From: Dendrophyllia cribrosa | Lineage: Eukaryota > Cnidaria > Anthozoa > Scleractinia > Dendrophylliidae | Assembly (NCBI GenBank): GCA_024195265.1 | Contig: JAJLRJ010000010.1 | Coordinates: forward strand, 4,746,135 to 4,810,134 | Direction: 5' to 3' | DNA length: 64,000 nucleotides | Part shown: piece after piece, positions 44,941 through 56,201 of the stretch | Position numbering within the stretch: position 1 is the stretch's first letter | How the letters are laid out: each line of letters starts with the position of its first letter | The notes under the pieces: generated by a model | Database searches by the model: none | Seen by the model: the letters and a program-made list of their open reading frames with translations, nothing else | What the model was told of the DNA's origin: nothing | Program-made: the position numbers and the translations under genes

Positions 44941-45351
44941 TGTGATGATGATGGTGATGATGAAAATGACGATGATGATGATGACGATGATGATGATGAT
45001 GATGATGATGATGACGATGACGATGATCACAGGACGAAATAATGAATTTACTAATCTTTAAGACAAAATTAAATGTTACGTAAAGGTATCGAAAATCTTT
45101 AAGTTGAGACGTAAATACTCTTAAATGTATTAAAGTAAGTAAGAACATTTAAGCTATCTTTAATTCAATTTTCAACAACTTAAAGGCAACTTAAATTGTT
45201 CATTACTTGCTTTAAGTGTTGTCAAGTATAGGCTTATTTAAGTAATTTACGGTGCACTTAAAGATAGTCGAAATTGTTCTTTAAGTTTTCTTTAATGAAC
45301 CTTTACTTGCACTTAAAGTCGTTATTTCGTCCTGTGGATGATGATGATGAC

Positions 45352-45390
<39 letters not shown>

Positions 45391-45409
45391 AATGACGATG
45401 ATGATGATG
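44941..45409. repeat. GAT microsatellite interrupted by a CACAGGACGAAATAA MITE
   Basis: GAT/GAC triplets at 44941-45027 and 45337-45409 flank a MITE at 45028-45336 with ends CACAGGACGAAATAATGA and TCGTTATTTCGTCCTGTG. The microsatellite is the orthologous site of gene A 9247-9662, where another MITE family is inserted. Poly-aspartate or poly-histidine frames over the triplets are artefacts. Confidence 0.88.
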
Positions 45410-45519
45410 GGTCGTATGTGGAAGATCAGTCCAAAAGTGTGATTGAAATGAAAGCTGTTTGTTATGATGTACAAAGAGGTTCTACTGTAACTTTTGAGCC
45501 TGTGGATGAAAGGTATTAA

Positions 45520-48181
45520 GGACGGTGCCTCCCACTGTTATTGCGCATACCTTCTGCGCATTTCGTGTTAGTCGCGCGTGACACTGGTAATTTTTTAAAC
45601 GCGAACGCGCGAGGTATATGTATAAAGGCTAAGTTTCGCCCACTTTTTATGTCAAACTGCGAACTCTCAGTCTCATTTTCTAAACTTACGAGATAAATAA
45701 AGTTCTCAAAAATCTATGAAAATGTGTTTATAGACCTTCTGCAGCCTAAAAGTGATAAATTCTTTCTCTATTTTGCAAACGACAGAGCCTCGGTAATGAA
45801 ACTATTTTGAGCTATTACGCGATGCCGCCTCGATCAGCAGAACATTTTCCCTTTCTTTACGAAGATTGTTTACGTTGGCTCCTTTCCTCTTTCAAAATTT
45901 CAGCAAAACTTCAAGTCAAACCAGACTAGTGTTTGTTTGTTTGTTTGTTTGTTTACATAAAAACAAGTACCACCTTGGCGTAAAATCCAAGGAAAGGTCG
46001 ACATGTTATTTCCAATCAGCTGAATCAGTACAAGTTTATACCTGCCAACTTTTTGCGAGTGATAGGCGTGAGAATTTTTTCGTGGGAGTGCCAGGATTTC
46101 CGAAGGCGACCCGACCAAATCCGAAGAGAACCCGATCTATTCCGAAGATGTCCGAAGTTTCCCGAAGATGTTCCGAAGAATTCTGAAGTTTCCATGGACG
46201 TCAGACCTCTGTAATTGTAATGTTCAAAACGATAAAAACCTACAAAAAAGTGCCTTATTTTCATGAACGTAACTATATTTTTAATTGGATCATGCGATCA
46301 GTTAAGGCTGATAGCTCAAATCTGTAAGTCAGGCGTGAGAAATTGCTCCATAGGCGTGAGTAGGCGTGAGATCGGAGTTTTGGACTCGCAGGCGTGAGAC
46401 TCACGCCTAAGGCGTGAGACTTGGCAGGTCTACAAGTTTTTGTTTTGGCGACCAAACTCGCGTTGTTTGAAGTTTTTGTTAAATGTTTTGCTAGTGGCTA
46501 TTTTTTCGAATGAAAAAAAGTCTATGGCAAAAGCAGAAAAGCAACTGTTCGAGTTAATCAAACAAACGTCGAAAATGAGAATAGAGATGAACAAAGCGTT
46601 TCCAAAAAGACCGTTTTTGACAAGGCTGAAGCCAGCAGCTAAAGAAAACACGACGGACGCTCCGAAACCGGGAAGCGTCCGACTAAAGACTTCTCTCCCT
46701 CGATTACTGGCAAGCATGTTTTTAGTGTAATCTTTCGTAAACATATTCGTGCATTTAAATACAATTGATTTCCTTTATTCTCTATTTTAAAGTGCCCCTA
46801 TGATCAAATTTTTGATTTTCATTTTTTTACATTTTCGTGTACTATTAGACTTTCTTACTCATCTTGCCAAATTTCAATCCATTACGAACATCAGAAGTCA
46901 TTTTATTTTAACATTTATTTCTGAGAATTTACGGCCGCCATTAATCAACCTTGTTCCAAGGCTTGGTTGCGAATGGGAGAAAGTGACGTCAAAGGCTCAA
47001 AAATACCTCACGGGTTGAAATTATAATAACAATAAGTATTGAAAATCACGCGAAAAGCAACAAAAACTTTGGACTTGATCTGCGTGCAATTTTCTTTCTG
47101 CAAATCCGTAGATCCACTGTAGATCCATGGAAGCATAGTTAATAGAATAAACTGGTTATGAAACTCAGTCAGTCCTTTGTTATATGTTTTTGTTCTCCTT
47201 TTCTTTTGTTCGTTTGCCTTGACCCTGCACAAAACACAAAAGGTATTGAAATGCATATGAGCAACTGACCAGTAGAAACATTTGGGCTAACACGTTAAAC
47301 AAAACAATGTGCAGGGTCACGGTTCGTTCAACATAAAACAAAGCAGCTTTGTACACTCTTTTGGAAATTTATTGAGCTTCATAACCAGTTTCTTCTATTA
47401 ACTATGATGGAAGTGAACCGATTTTTTCGTTTTTACTCCTTTACTGTGCTGTTTGACCTTGAAATCCCCGAGAAACGTTTCTCAAAAGAGCAACTTACAG
47501 CTACAAATCAGAGAATTAACTTTGAATTCTACAATGTTTGTCTTTTTATTGTGCCTGGAAGTGAAAGTTTTGAACCGCGGTAACCCGTCAAGTGGACATC
47601 CCAGCATGCCCCCGAAGGCAAAAGAGACACGCACAATATTTAACTTACTGGTGAGGGAAAAAGTAAAAGTTGAAAACAACTTATAATAACTTGTAAAAAC
47701 GCGCGGTGACCCCTACTTTTTTTCTTATAAAATGGAAGTTGCATGTAAGTCTTAAGCACACAACTTTATTTTTTTGTTGTGGGCAAACGTTATTTAGACT
47801 GTAGTTTTAGCAAACGTGGGAAAGCTGTCAGGGCCGATAATGGCTCCGTTGTGATGGTTTTGTAATTGAAAATACATAAACAGTAGTTGTTATGTTATCA
47901 TTCGTTATGTGTTTTAGAGATTTTTAGAGGTTAGAATTATTGTTGCTTTTGTGTATGTAAAGGCGAATCCTAAGAAAATCCGCGAAGAAAGATCTATTTT
48001 TCCTTTTTTTGAACAAAATGCTGAAGTCAGCATTTTTTTCACATTGAAGCTAAATTATCTCTGAAAAATGCGCGGTAATCCCCCTATTTCCTCTTTGAAT
48101 TCCAATAGCCCCTGCTAAGATCTGTTTTTCCCGCATAGTCAAAATCCGGGCAAAATACCTTGGTATTAGGAGACACCGTCC
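45520..48181. mobile_element. 2.66-kb TTAA-flanked DNA transposon, Kolobok-like ends
   Basis: TTAA at 45516-45519 and 48182-48185; ends GGACGGTGCCTCCCAC and GGAGACACCGTCC. TTAA duplications with G-starting ends suggest a Kolobok-type element; this is inference. Internal frames near 46430-46744 on both strands overlap each other and match no transposase that I recognise. It carries a nested element (46038-46430). It sits in gene B intron 1 and splits a degenerate 107-bp unit. Confidence 0.7.
46038..46430. repeat. Nested MITE with 9-bp target duplication
   Basis: TACAAGTTT stands on both sides (46029-46037 and 46431-46439). Ends ATACCTGCCAACT and ACTTGGCAGGTC are inverted. Inside, GGCGTGAG and CCGAAG(A/T) motifs recur many times. 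A 9-bp duplication fits Mutator-like elements. Confidence 0.8.
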
Positions 48182-48257
48182 TTAAGAGAGGCAGTACGCA
48201 CCTCTCGGAACAATCACAGAGCTTGTTACGAGAGGTGCGTATTAACTGCCTTAAGAG
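48182..48257. repeat. Tiny foldback element flanked by TTAAGAG
   Basis: GGCAGTACGCACCTCTCG pairs with CGAGAGGTGCGTATTAACTGCC, and TTAAGAG lies on both sides (48182-48188, 48251-48257). Only about 62 bp between the flanks. Confidence 0.7.
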
Positions 48258-48514
48258 CAATACTTTCCTGTGGTTATGTTTATCTTTTAATTTTTTAAAG
48301 TGGGAATTTTACAAATTTTTTTTTCTTTCAAAATTGTCGTTTTTCACCTTTTTAGGAGGTAGAGGTAAGGGCATAGTGGTTCTCAATACTGGTAAAAATG
48401 ACAAACAAATTTCGATGTTTCTTGTATGAATGTTAAGTAGAAATACTCATTGAGAAATTTATTGCAGTGTAGTTAATTAATACAGTAAATGAACTAATTA
48501 ATTAATACCAGAAA

Positions 48515-48655
48515 CCCAGCATGGGCAGTGCTTTGTACGGTATTTACGCACTCGTTGGTTTGTATCAGAAGTCTCACTCGCTCGCAAAGCCTCGCTCGTT
48601 CGATTTCTGATACGAACCAACTCGTACGTAAATACCGCACGCCCGTACTACCCAT
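48515..48655. repeat. Imperfect foldback element
   Basis: TACGGTATTTACGCACTCGT and GGTTTGTATCAGAAGTCTC pair with GATTTCTGATACGAACCAAC and TCGTACGTAAATACCGCACG. Hairpin of about 140 bp in gene B intron 1. Confidence 0.75.
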
Positions 48656-48659
48656 GAAG

Positions 48660-49285
48660 TAATCGATATGTACAGCATAATAAACAGCACCACAGGAAAG
48701 TACTGCTTAATAGCTTTCATTTGAATGGTCACACTGGATTCCATCCACAGACTCAAAAATTAGAACCACCTTGTACAGCATAATAAACAGCACCACAGGA
48801 AAGTACTGCTCAATAGCTTTCATTTGAATGGTCACACTGGATTCCATCCACAGACTCAAAAATTAGAACCACCTTGTACAGCATAATAAACAGCACCACA
48901 GGAAAATAACTGCTCAATAGCTTTCATTTGAATGGTCACACTGGATTTCATCCACAGACTCAAAAGTTAGAACCACCTTGACAGCATAATAGACAGCACC
49001 ACAGGAAAATAACTGCTCAATAGCTTTCATTTGAATGGTCACACTGGACTTCATCCACAGACTCAAAAGTTAGAACCACCTTGTACAGCATAATAAACAG
49101 CACCACAGGAAAGTACTGCTCAATAGCTTTCATTTGAATGGTCACACTTTAGGATTTTATCCACAGACTCAAAAGTTAGAACCACCTTGTACAGCACAAT
49201 AAACAGCACCACAGGAAAGTACTGCTCAATAGCTATCAGCTTTCATTTGAATGGTCACACTGGATTTCATCCACAAACTCAAACG
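48660..49285 (-). repeat. Array of the ~107-bp repeat, about 6 units
   Basis: Reverse orientation; AGCATAATAAACAGCACCAC and TAGCTTTCATTTGAATGGTC repeat regularly. Several successive units share CACTGGATTCCATCC in place of CACTTTAGGATTTCATCC, so they arose from one another by local copying. Confidence 0.92.
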
Positions 49286-49551
49286 TTCTCCGCCCGAGCC
49301 TCCATTTTGATTTCGAAAAACGGAGGGGCCTGGGGACGACGTTGCCCAAAACTTTAGTGCCAGACGGTACCCATCATATTTGTGTCTATTTGATCGGTTT
49401 TACGTTACATGTCGCAGTCATGATTGAATACTTGCCAAAAAAAACCTTATGCATTAACCTAAGGAACACTTTTATCAATGAATTATGGCAAAGGCACACA
49501 GTTTCAAAAGGCATGACTCATCGTTCCTTGCATGCATCATTCTCGTCCCCA

Positions 49552-49654
49552 GAGTCGCTTGGCCCTTTTAACCGCCAGAGCCTGGTCCTCGTACTCAGGC
49601 TCCGGCGGTTAAGAGGGCCAAGTGGCTCTGGTGACGAGAATGTGCATGCATGAT
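49552..49654. repeat. Foldback element flanked by TGCATGCAT
   Basis: ATTCTCGTCCCCAGAGTCGC and TTGGCCC.TTTAACCGCC pair with GGCGGTTAAGAGGGCCAAGT and GGCTCTGGTGACGAGAAT. TGCATGCAT occurs on both sides as a probable target duplication. The paralogous introns of A and B show the empty site (GCATGCATGATCCAAGG). Confidence 0.82.
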
Positions 49655-49679
49655 CTCAAGTCAGAGTAAAACAAAAATA

Positions 49680-50530
49680 TCCAAGTCTTTCTTTTGACTG
49701 GAAGAAAATTTATGTCTTTTTGGATAAGAAAATAAGAGCTTTTCAATATAAGCTGTTAAATCGCATCATATTTACTAACGACAAGCTGTTTGCTTTCAAA
49801 ATCGTTGACTCTCCTGTTTGTACTTTCTGCGAGAATCCCTAGAGCATTTGTTCTATTTCTGTAATGTGACAACTCTCTTTTGGAAGGAGGTGTTATCTTG
49901 GATTGCAATTTATAATAATAAAGAATTAGAATTCGCGTTTAAAGATATATTTTTTGGCAAATTTGACTTAGACAAAGATTTTATGTTGATTAATCATATT
50001 CTATTATTAGCAAAATTGTTTATTTACAGATGTAAAATTGATAAAATTGCTCCATCTTTTGAAATTTTCGAGGCTAAATTGAAAGCCAATTATAACCTGG
50101 AATTCTTTATCGCAAGGAAAAGTGGAACTCTTTTAAAACATTTCACAAAATGGGATTCCTTTTGTTTTGTTTTTTTTCCCTTTATATCTCCTGACTCCTC
50201 CTATCTGGTGATCCATATCTTTAAAGTGGAAATTACTACTTTCAAATTAGATCTCAAATAAAACTGATATAATATCTATGACATTAAAATTTTGTTACTT
50301 TTTTTAAAATCTTTCAATTGTATTTGTTTACCAAAGAGAATTTTAAGAAGAAAACTTAGTGCAGAGTTTTGTAAGTGGTGTAAATGTAGTGTAAAGTAGT
50401 GATGTAATTTTTGCGTGAGGCGATTGGTGTAAGTAAGTGCTGAGATAAATGTAATCTTTTTAGTAATGTAATTAGTGTAAGTAAAGTGACGAAAATAATA
50501 AAAAATAAAATTTAATAAAAAAAATGATTT
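49680..50530 (+). pseudogene. LINE reverse transcriptase 3' relic (L1/Tx1-like)
   Basis: The frame from 49741 reads FQYKLLNRIIFTNDKLF and DSPVCTFCENP. After a one-base loss near 49830 it continues SLEHLFYFCNVTTLFWKEVL in the next frame. The CxxC...HLF..C..... FW pattern is the zinc-finger-like tail of Tx1/L1-type LINE polymerases. It runs to a stop at 50261, with an A-rich tail at about 50490-50525. The 5' truncation and frameshift show that it is dead. Confidence 0.75.
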
Positions 50531-51069
50531 CAAGGTCAAATTTTATGCTAATTAGTATGCACAAACGTATGCACATAAACGTTTTTCTTTCATGAAGAAA
50601 TGTTTTTGTAATCCTTTCGACTCAAAGAGAATAATTTTAACTCACAGATTATGCAATATAAAAGATGGGTCATCATCGCACAAGAACTGAGCCGTGTTGG
50701 TTCGGAATGTGTGCGCACTTTTGTGAATGAATAAACGACCTCTTATATAGCGCACATATCACATGTCTCATGGCACTTTACATACACTTATGAGAATGAG
50801 ATCGGACGTCAGCTCATGAAGACGCCTCATGCAGCCGCTATCAGTCCATTGTTTATCTCATCTTCCCCACCCCACCCATGAACAATGCATGGCACTGAGG
50901 GTGGTCACACTCATAATTGCACCTTTTGTGCATGATAATGACGCAAACAATGCACAGAAGTGATGCGTAATGAAATACTAAGGAGTCAACTTCATGCCAC
51001 TAAATTATTCAGTAGGAAGTGTTCTTGGCCTTTTAAATTCCCACCGTGGGTGATCGTGATAACTGCAAC

Positions 51070-51540
51070 AACAATGGAGTCTGTGGATGAAATCCTAAAG
51101 TTTAACAATTTAAATGAAAGCTACTTAGCAGTACTTTCCTGTGGTGCTGTTTATTATGCTGTACAAGGTGGTTCTAACTTTTGAGTTTGTGGATGAAATC
51201 CTAAAGTGTGACCATTCAAATGAAAGCTACTGAGCAGTACTTTCCTGTGGTACTGTTTATTATGCTGTACAAGGTGGTTGTAACTTTTGAGTCTGTGGCT
51301 GAAATACTAAAGTGTGGCCATTGAAATGAAAGCTACTGAGCAGTACTTTCCTGTGGTATTGTTTATTATGCTGTACAAGGTGGTTCTAACTTTTGAGTCT
51401 ATGGATGAAATACTAAAGTGTGACCATTCAAATGAAAGCTGTTGAACAGTATTTTCGTGTGGTACTGTTTATTATGCTGTACAAGGTGGTTGTAACTTTT
51501 GAGTCTGTAGATGAAATCCAAAAGTGTGACATTTAAATAA
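51070..51540 (+). repeat. Array of the ~107-bp repeat, about 4.5 units
   Basis: Regular units with GTGACCATTCAAATGAAAGC and ATTATGCTGTACAAGGTGG. It ends only about 45 bp from gene B exon 1, in the first intron. Confidence 0.92.
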
Positions 51541-51583
51541 AAGACCATAAAAGCACTTGGGTTGCATAAATATTCCCACTTAC

Positions 51584-51641
51584 CAGAGCTACAAACGCTC
51601 ATCACAAGAACAGCTCCTACTATAAACAACAGCCTCGCCAT
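51584..51641 (-). CDS. Gene B exon 1: start codon and signal peptide
   Basis: Start of gene B. A 58-bp exon encoding MARLLFIVGAVLVMSVCSS, a lysine/arginine-poor hydrophobic signal peptide, ending in phase 1 at CTCTG|GTAAGT. Same length, phase and layout as gene A exon 1, with about two-thirds of residues shared. The predicted product is secreted or surface-bound with Ig, Ig, cysteine-free Ig-like and Ig domains, then probably two ShKT domains and a short tail; no membrane segment is seen in that model. Gene B lies head-to-head with gene C, 4.5 kb apart. Intron 1 (6.7 kb) is packed with transposons and 107-bp arrays. Confidence 0.9.
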
Positions 51642-51734
51642 AGCTGTTGCCAAAACTATAGACTGATGTTGCACGACCGTAGATAGTGAAACAAACCCGC
51701 AGGCAGAGTGAATTCACGAGTGCGGAACTAGAGT

Positions 51735-51748
51735 AGTACTTAAAATAG
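51735..51748 (-). promoter_or_regulatory. Possible TATA-like element for gene B
   Basis: On the minus strand CCCTATTTTAAGTAC lies about 100 bp upstream of the start codon. Motif-only evidence. Confidence 0.25.
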
Positions 51749-51889
51749 GGAAAAAACGTTTTTTAGACTCCTCCCTCCCGTCGTCATCACATCCGCTTTA
51801 GGGGCATCACTTCACTTAAAGTACCCATCATAATACACGATAACCACAACATGGAATCAAACCTTACCTTTTAGTTAATAGCTACAATC

Positions 51890-52330
51890 TCGGACCAAAT
51901 AAAAAGAGAAATAACCCCCCCCCCTGATTCAATGATTAATTCGCGCTAAAACCAAACCGCGCTATTTTTTCCATCACTGAAGTTGTGGGAGAGGTTGTCT
52001 TAATTTTTCATCCTAATTGTCCAAGATTGCAATGTCGGACTGAGAAAAAAGAGCAATGAGACCTCCCCTCTCCCCGATTCAACGATGAATTCGCGCTAAA
52101 ACGACAACGCGCCATTTTTTTCCATCACTAAAATGGTGGAAGGGATTGTCTTAATTTTTCATCCTAATTGTCCAAGATTGCAATGTCGGACGGAGTAAAA
52201 AGAGCAATGAGACCTTCCCTCTCCCCGATTCAATGATGAATTCGCGCAAAAACCAAAACGCGCCATTTTTCCACTGAAATAGGAGGAGGGGTTGTCTTAA
52301 TGTTTCATTTGAATTGTGCAAGATTGTAGG
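51890..52330. repeat. Tandem repeat, ~151-bp unit, three copies
   Basis: GATTCAATGATGAATTCGCGC recurs at about 51927, 52077 and 52228, followed each time by AACGCGCCATTTTTTCCA and TCATCCTAATTGTCCAAGAT. In the B-C intergenic region, just upstream of gene B. Confidence 0.9.
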
Positions 52331-52539
52331 CCTGTGAACAAACTGTGTGAATTAAATCCTACAGTGTAACTTGTCATTTGTACTTTCTTGTAGTACAAGG
52401 CCGATTTACCAGGAAAAACTAAGTTTGGTTGAAACTGTGGATGAATCCCTAAAGAGTGTCAAGACATCATTATTTATTGAACGTCCCCATTTAAATGAAA
52501 ACTATTGAGCAGTGCTTTCCAAATGGCGGAACTAGGGGA

Positions 52540-52625
52540 GCCCCCATCCCCCCCCCCCCCACCCCACCCCAACCCCCCTCCAACCACCTCCCCACCCCCC
52601 TCCAACCACCTCCCCACCCCCCTTC
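52540..52625. repeat. C-rich tandem tract
   Basis: CCCCCTCCAACCACCTCCCCA repeats of about 25 bp after a run of C. Low complexity. Confidence 0.85.
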
Positions 52626-53084
52626 TAGCATTTTTACTCAGGCTAAATTTCGTGAATAAATGTCACGTATTTTAGGTAAGACAGACGTGATATTTTATTG
52701 TTTGCATCAATATCGTAAAACTTAATTCTAGTTTTATCTCGTCGGTTATCAGTCGATCTTTATTGTTCGCCGTTAGATACTGTTTTAAGTGTTCTATTTT
52801 CAACGCGTTCGTGTTACAATGTTACGTGGCACTGATTAATGGTACCTCTACCTTCACACACGGAAAATGCACATCTCCAATGTCTCGCAAGCGTTTTTTC
52901 CGGCGCTTCAGTTGCATCGTTTTCCTGGAGGGAATCTAATTAAGATGACATGTTCAATGCTTTTCTAGAAGCAATATTGATTAACCTTACCTAAACTTAG
53001 CTAAGATCTAAGATAAAAATGGGAAAACTGTGATCAAAGTCGGTAAAATGAATAACGCTACTGAAAAGATTTAATCGGCTGCAG

Positions 53085-53575
53085 ACTGAAAATTTAGCAC
53101 CACCTTGTACAGCATAATAAACAGTACCACAAGAAAGTACTGCTCAGTAGCTTTCATTTGAATGGTCACACTTTAGAATTTCATCCACAGACTCAAAAGT
53201 TAGAACCACCTTGTACATCATAATAAACAGTACCACAGGAAAGTACTGCTCAGCAGCTTTCATTTGAATGGTCACACTTTAGAATTTCATCCACAGACTC
53301 AAAAGTTAGAACCACCTTGTACATCATAATAAACAGTACCACAGGAAAGTACTGCTCAGCAGCTTTCATTTGAATGATCACACTTTAGGATTTCATCTAC
53401 AGAGTCAAAAGTTAGAACACCCTTGTACAGCATAATAAACAGTATCACAGGAAAGTACTGCTCAGTCGCTTTCATTTGAATGGTCACAGTTTAAGATTTC
53501 ATCCACAGATTCAAATGTTTGAACCACCTTGTATAGCATTATAAATAGCACCACAGGAAAGAAGCGCCGCCGGTT
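53085..53575 (-). repeat. Array of the ~107-bp repeat, about 4.5 units
   Basis: Reverse orientation, continuing directly into the inverted 45-bp-minisatellite element. The unit next to it (CACCTTGTATAGCATTATAA, ATAGCACCACAGGAAAGAAG) matches the unit at 38200-38260, so element and array were duplicated together. Confidence 0.92.
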
Positions 53576-54203
53576 CAATAGCTTTCATTTAAGGCGGGAC
53601 TCAACCTAAATTTGAATGAAATTTGATGAGGTTTTAAGAAGGGATAGAAGAAAGAAAATGATTTTTGGAACACCAACAGACAGTTGATAGCCACGCAAGA
53701 GCACCCCAGGTTGAACACCAACAGACAGTCGATACCCACGCAAGAGCACCCCAGGTTGAACACCAACAGACAGTTGATACCCACGCAAGAGCACCCCAGG
53801 TTGCTAGTGCCGGACTAACTTGGTGTCCGTCTGTTAAGGTGGCTCGATAGTCCAAAAATATGATGTCTAGCTTGCAACGTTCGATTTTTTGAAAATGGCA
53901 AAATTGGATTCTTTAAACACTTGAGAATCCCATTTTGAAAGAATTTCACTAAATTTGCAGCACTAAACAAGTGAACTATAAGATAACTGAACAGCGGTGT
54001 ATAATTTTCCCGTAGTAACGGCCCTAGCAACTATTGTTTACATTAGTTAAATGCTCATAAAACGTGCTAAATGAATGTTCCCGCGCCTATAATTGATCTA
54101 GAATCGATTGTTTTAACTTTAAGTCCACTGATTTTTCTCAAATGTTGGAATTTGACTAAACATGTTGCAGCTCAACACTTCTCTCTGAAAGAGTATTTTA
54201 CCT
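53576..54203 (-). repeat. Inverted copy of the 45-bp-minisatellite element (3 copies)
   Basis: Reverse complement of 35769-36665 and its junction, with three minisatellite units (about 53670-53805) where the other copy has nine. It lacks the 1.53-kb transposon found beside the other copy and so shows the empty site. Confidence 0.9.
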
Positions 54204-54359
54204 AAAGCAATGAATTTTGCTACAGTCATTTTTGAATAGTTGCTCTATGCAATGAACCAACATCAGAATAATTTTCCAAATTCTGACAATATTATCCAAT
54301 AATATGTCAATAGGGTGTGGTAAGAAATGTCTTTGTCAGTTTGCACCATTGTAAAACGA

Positions 54360-54560
54360 AAGAAGACTGATGTAGGGGGGGTACGGGGGGGGGGGGGGTA
54401 GGGGGAGCAGAGAGGGGGGAGCAGACAACCTCGTTCCCAGGGGTTTTCCCTTTGAGAGAGGGGCGCCCCTCTATCAAAGGGAAAAGCCCTGGGAACGAGG
54501 TTGGGGAGCAGAGAGGGGGGAGCAGAGAGGAGGGAGCAGAGACGGGGGAGCATTTTGCTC
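54360..54560. repeat. G-rich tract with embedded AACCTCG foldback
   Basis: GGGGGAGCAGAGAGG repeats surround a hairpin at 54427-54502 with arms AACCTCGTTCCCAGGGG and CCCTGGGAACGAGGTT. The repeat GGAGCAGA on both sides may be its duplicated target. Confidence 0.75.
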
Positions 54561-54689
54561 AAATTATTTTTCATTTTTGTTATTGTTATATTAACATGGC
54601 GCGTTTTAACTCGTATCTTCTTCAAATGGATGTATCTGGCACTGTAAATTCGATGTAAATGTTGAGAGAGCCATGTTCTTGTCCCCCTT

Positions 54690-54950
54690 TAAATGGTCAC
54701 ACTTTAGGATTTCATCCACGGTGACTCGCGGTTAGAACCATCTTGTACAGCATAATTTAAACAGTATCACAGGAAAGTACTGCTCAATAGCTTTTACTTG
54801 AAAACCATCTTGTACATTGATTGTACAGCATAATAAACACTGCCATAGGAAAGTACTGCTCGATCAGTAACTTTTATTTGAATTGTGATAAAAAAGGATT
54901 TTATCCACAGACTCAAAATCTTAGAACCACCTTGAGCCACATATTCGCGA
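54690..54950 (-). repeat. Degenerate array of the ~107-bp repeat, about 2 units
   Basis: GGTCACACTTTAGGATTTC, CAGCATAATTTAAACAGTATC, GGAAAGTACTGCTC. A short internal duplication of CATCTTGTACA...GCATAA occurs near 54812. Confidence 0.8.
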
Positions 54951-55113
54951 ATTTTATACCAGGGACGATGTTTATTATTGACATGGTCATGTGACATGGT
55001 GAAAGAAAGGGTTCATTCATATTGCAGTTCAACACTCGTCACCAGGGCCTTCTGTGAATTCTATCCGTTTCCTCGCCGCCATTTCGAACCCGGAAAATGC
55101 CCTGGGACGAGGT

Positions 55114-56107
55114 TGGTAAAATACCGCCAAGAATCTTGGAATATTTTGCCACTTGAAAATGACGATTTGTAGCGATATTTCTCTTGCAATCTGGAATCGC
55201 TGTTCTTGCGGAATAAAGACAACCTTTTTTACGCGCGGACAAAATACTCCCAAGATTCTTGAATCATTTGTACATGGATGCCCAGCGGTTTGTTCGTTGA
55301 ATGCAGTTTCTGAGGAGAGGGTGCTAAGCTCATAAATTTGCTTTTCAATATTATACCAACAGCTGTTCTTTTGACATAATTAATCGGCATTTTAAAAGGG
55401 AGGTGCATCTAATTATTCATTTTAATCGCTGAATCAACGAAGCGGAATAAGCGGTGAACGAGTCGTGTCTGGCTTTGCGCAAACATGATTAAAACTTTGA
55501 CTCATAAATAGTACACACTTTCACAAATTGAAAAACGCAAATTTATATTTCTGTTTTGCAAATTTCATTTGAGTGGCTTAATTTTAGGATTTCATCTACC
55601 GAATTAAAAGTTAAAACAACATTGCATGATTTTGTATGTATGAAAATTTTAAATCGGTCGCAATAATCAGTCCTCAAAGAAGTTTTATTAAACGTCAGAT
55701 AATTATGCAACCACAAATGTGTTAATTATTTATATTGTTCAGATGGTTTGCAGATTTGTGTTTTGATCTCGTTTTTGAGAGTACAAGAAGTTCATAAACT
55801 TAGTTCTAAACACTGGCAAAGTGTATTTGTCCTTTGGCCTTGAGAATGATGTCTCTTTGAATTGAGCTTAATGCTATTAATAATATCAGCCCCTCCCTTC
55901 GTCTCGGCTTCCTGACATCCGATAGCAAGGAATCAGCGACAAAGAATACAAAGGCGATCTTGATTAATTTCACTGGCTGCCATTTGAATATTCTAATCGT
56001 GTCAGATTGTATGCCTTTCGATCACAATGGCGTCGAATGGAGTCTGAACGGGCGCGGATATTTTTGGTCCAGCTTTGAACGGAAGCTGTTTTTATCAATG
56101 AACGTCC
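55114..56107. other. Upstream region of gene C
   Basis: No exon recognised. One eroded 107-bp unit at about 55565-55630 (TTCATTTGAGTGGCTTAATT). A decayed AACCTCG foldback ends just before this stretch (55028-55113). Gene C promoter elements could not be identified. Confidence 0.4.
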
Positions 56108-56201
56108 ATGCTTCAGGGAATGAGAGGTTTACAAGAAGGAAGGTTTCTTCGTGTTATTCTAGCACTGGGCTTTCTGTCTTGGCAGCAGATTATTGTCACA
56201 G
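56108..56201 (+). CDS. Gene C exon 1: start codon and signal peptide
   Basis: The first ATG after an in-frame stop (56099-56101) opens MLQGMRGLQEG, followed by a hydrophobic run RFLRVILALGFLSWQQIIVT, ending in phase 1 at CACAG|GTAAGC. Initiation could instead be at the second methionine (56120). Joined to exon 2 the protein continues DAGITMLTFG. This is a secreted or surface Ig protein, divergently oriented to gene B. It resembles genes A and B in exon phase and in the exact length of exon 2, but its signal peptide is unrelated in sequence. Confidence 0.82.

Larger units (their letters stand above)
49340..51030 (-). repeat. Relic third copy of the gene A/B intron 3 region
   Basis: Pieces match gene A 7195-7660 and gene B 42900-43370: ATTATGGCAAAGGCACACAG, AGGCATGACTCA, CTTGCATGCAT, and at the other end GATGCGTAATGAAATACTAA, GGAGTCAACTTCATGCCACT and ATTCAGTAGGAAGTGTTCTTGG. 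The match stops just before where exon 3 should begin, and no Ig frame follows. The relic is broken by a foldback (49552-49654), a LINE fragment (about 49680-50530) and another insert (about 50725-50915). It lies inside gene B intron 1. Confidence 0.75.

Noticed and set aside
44851..45519. Poly-aspartate and poly-histidine frames
   Set aside because: Translations of GAT/ATC microsatellites in an intron.
46430..46744. Overlapping ~100-codon frames on both strands in the 2.66-kb element
   Set aside because: Neither shows a domain, and they mirror each other in the same DNA, so neither can be preferred.
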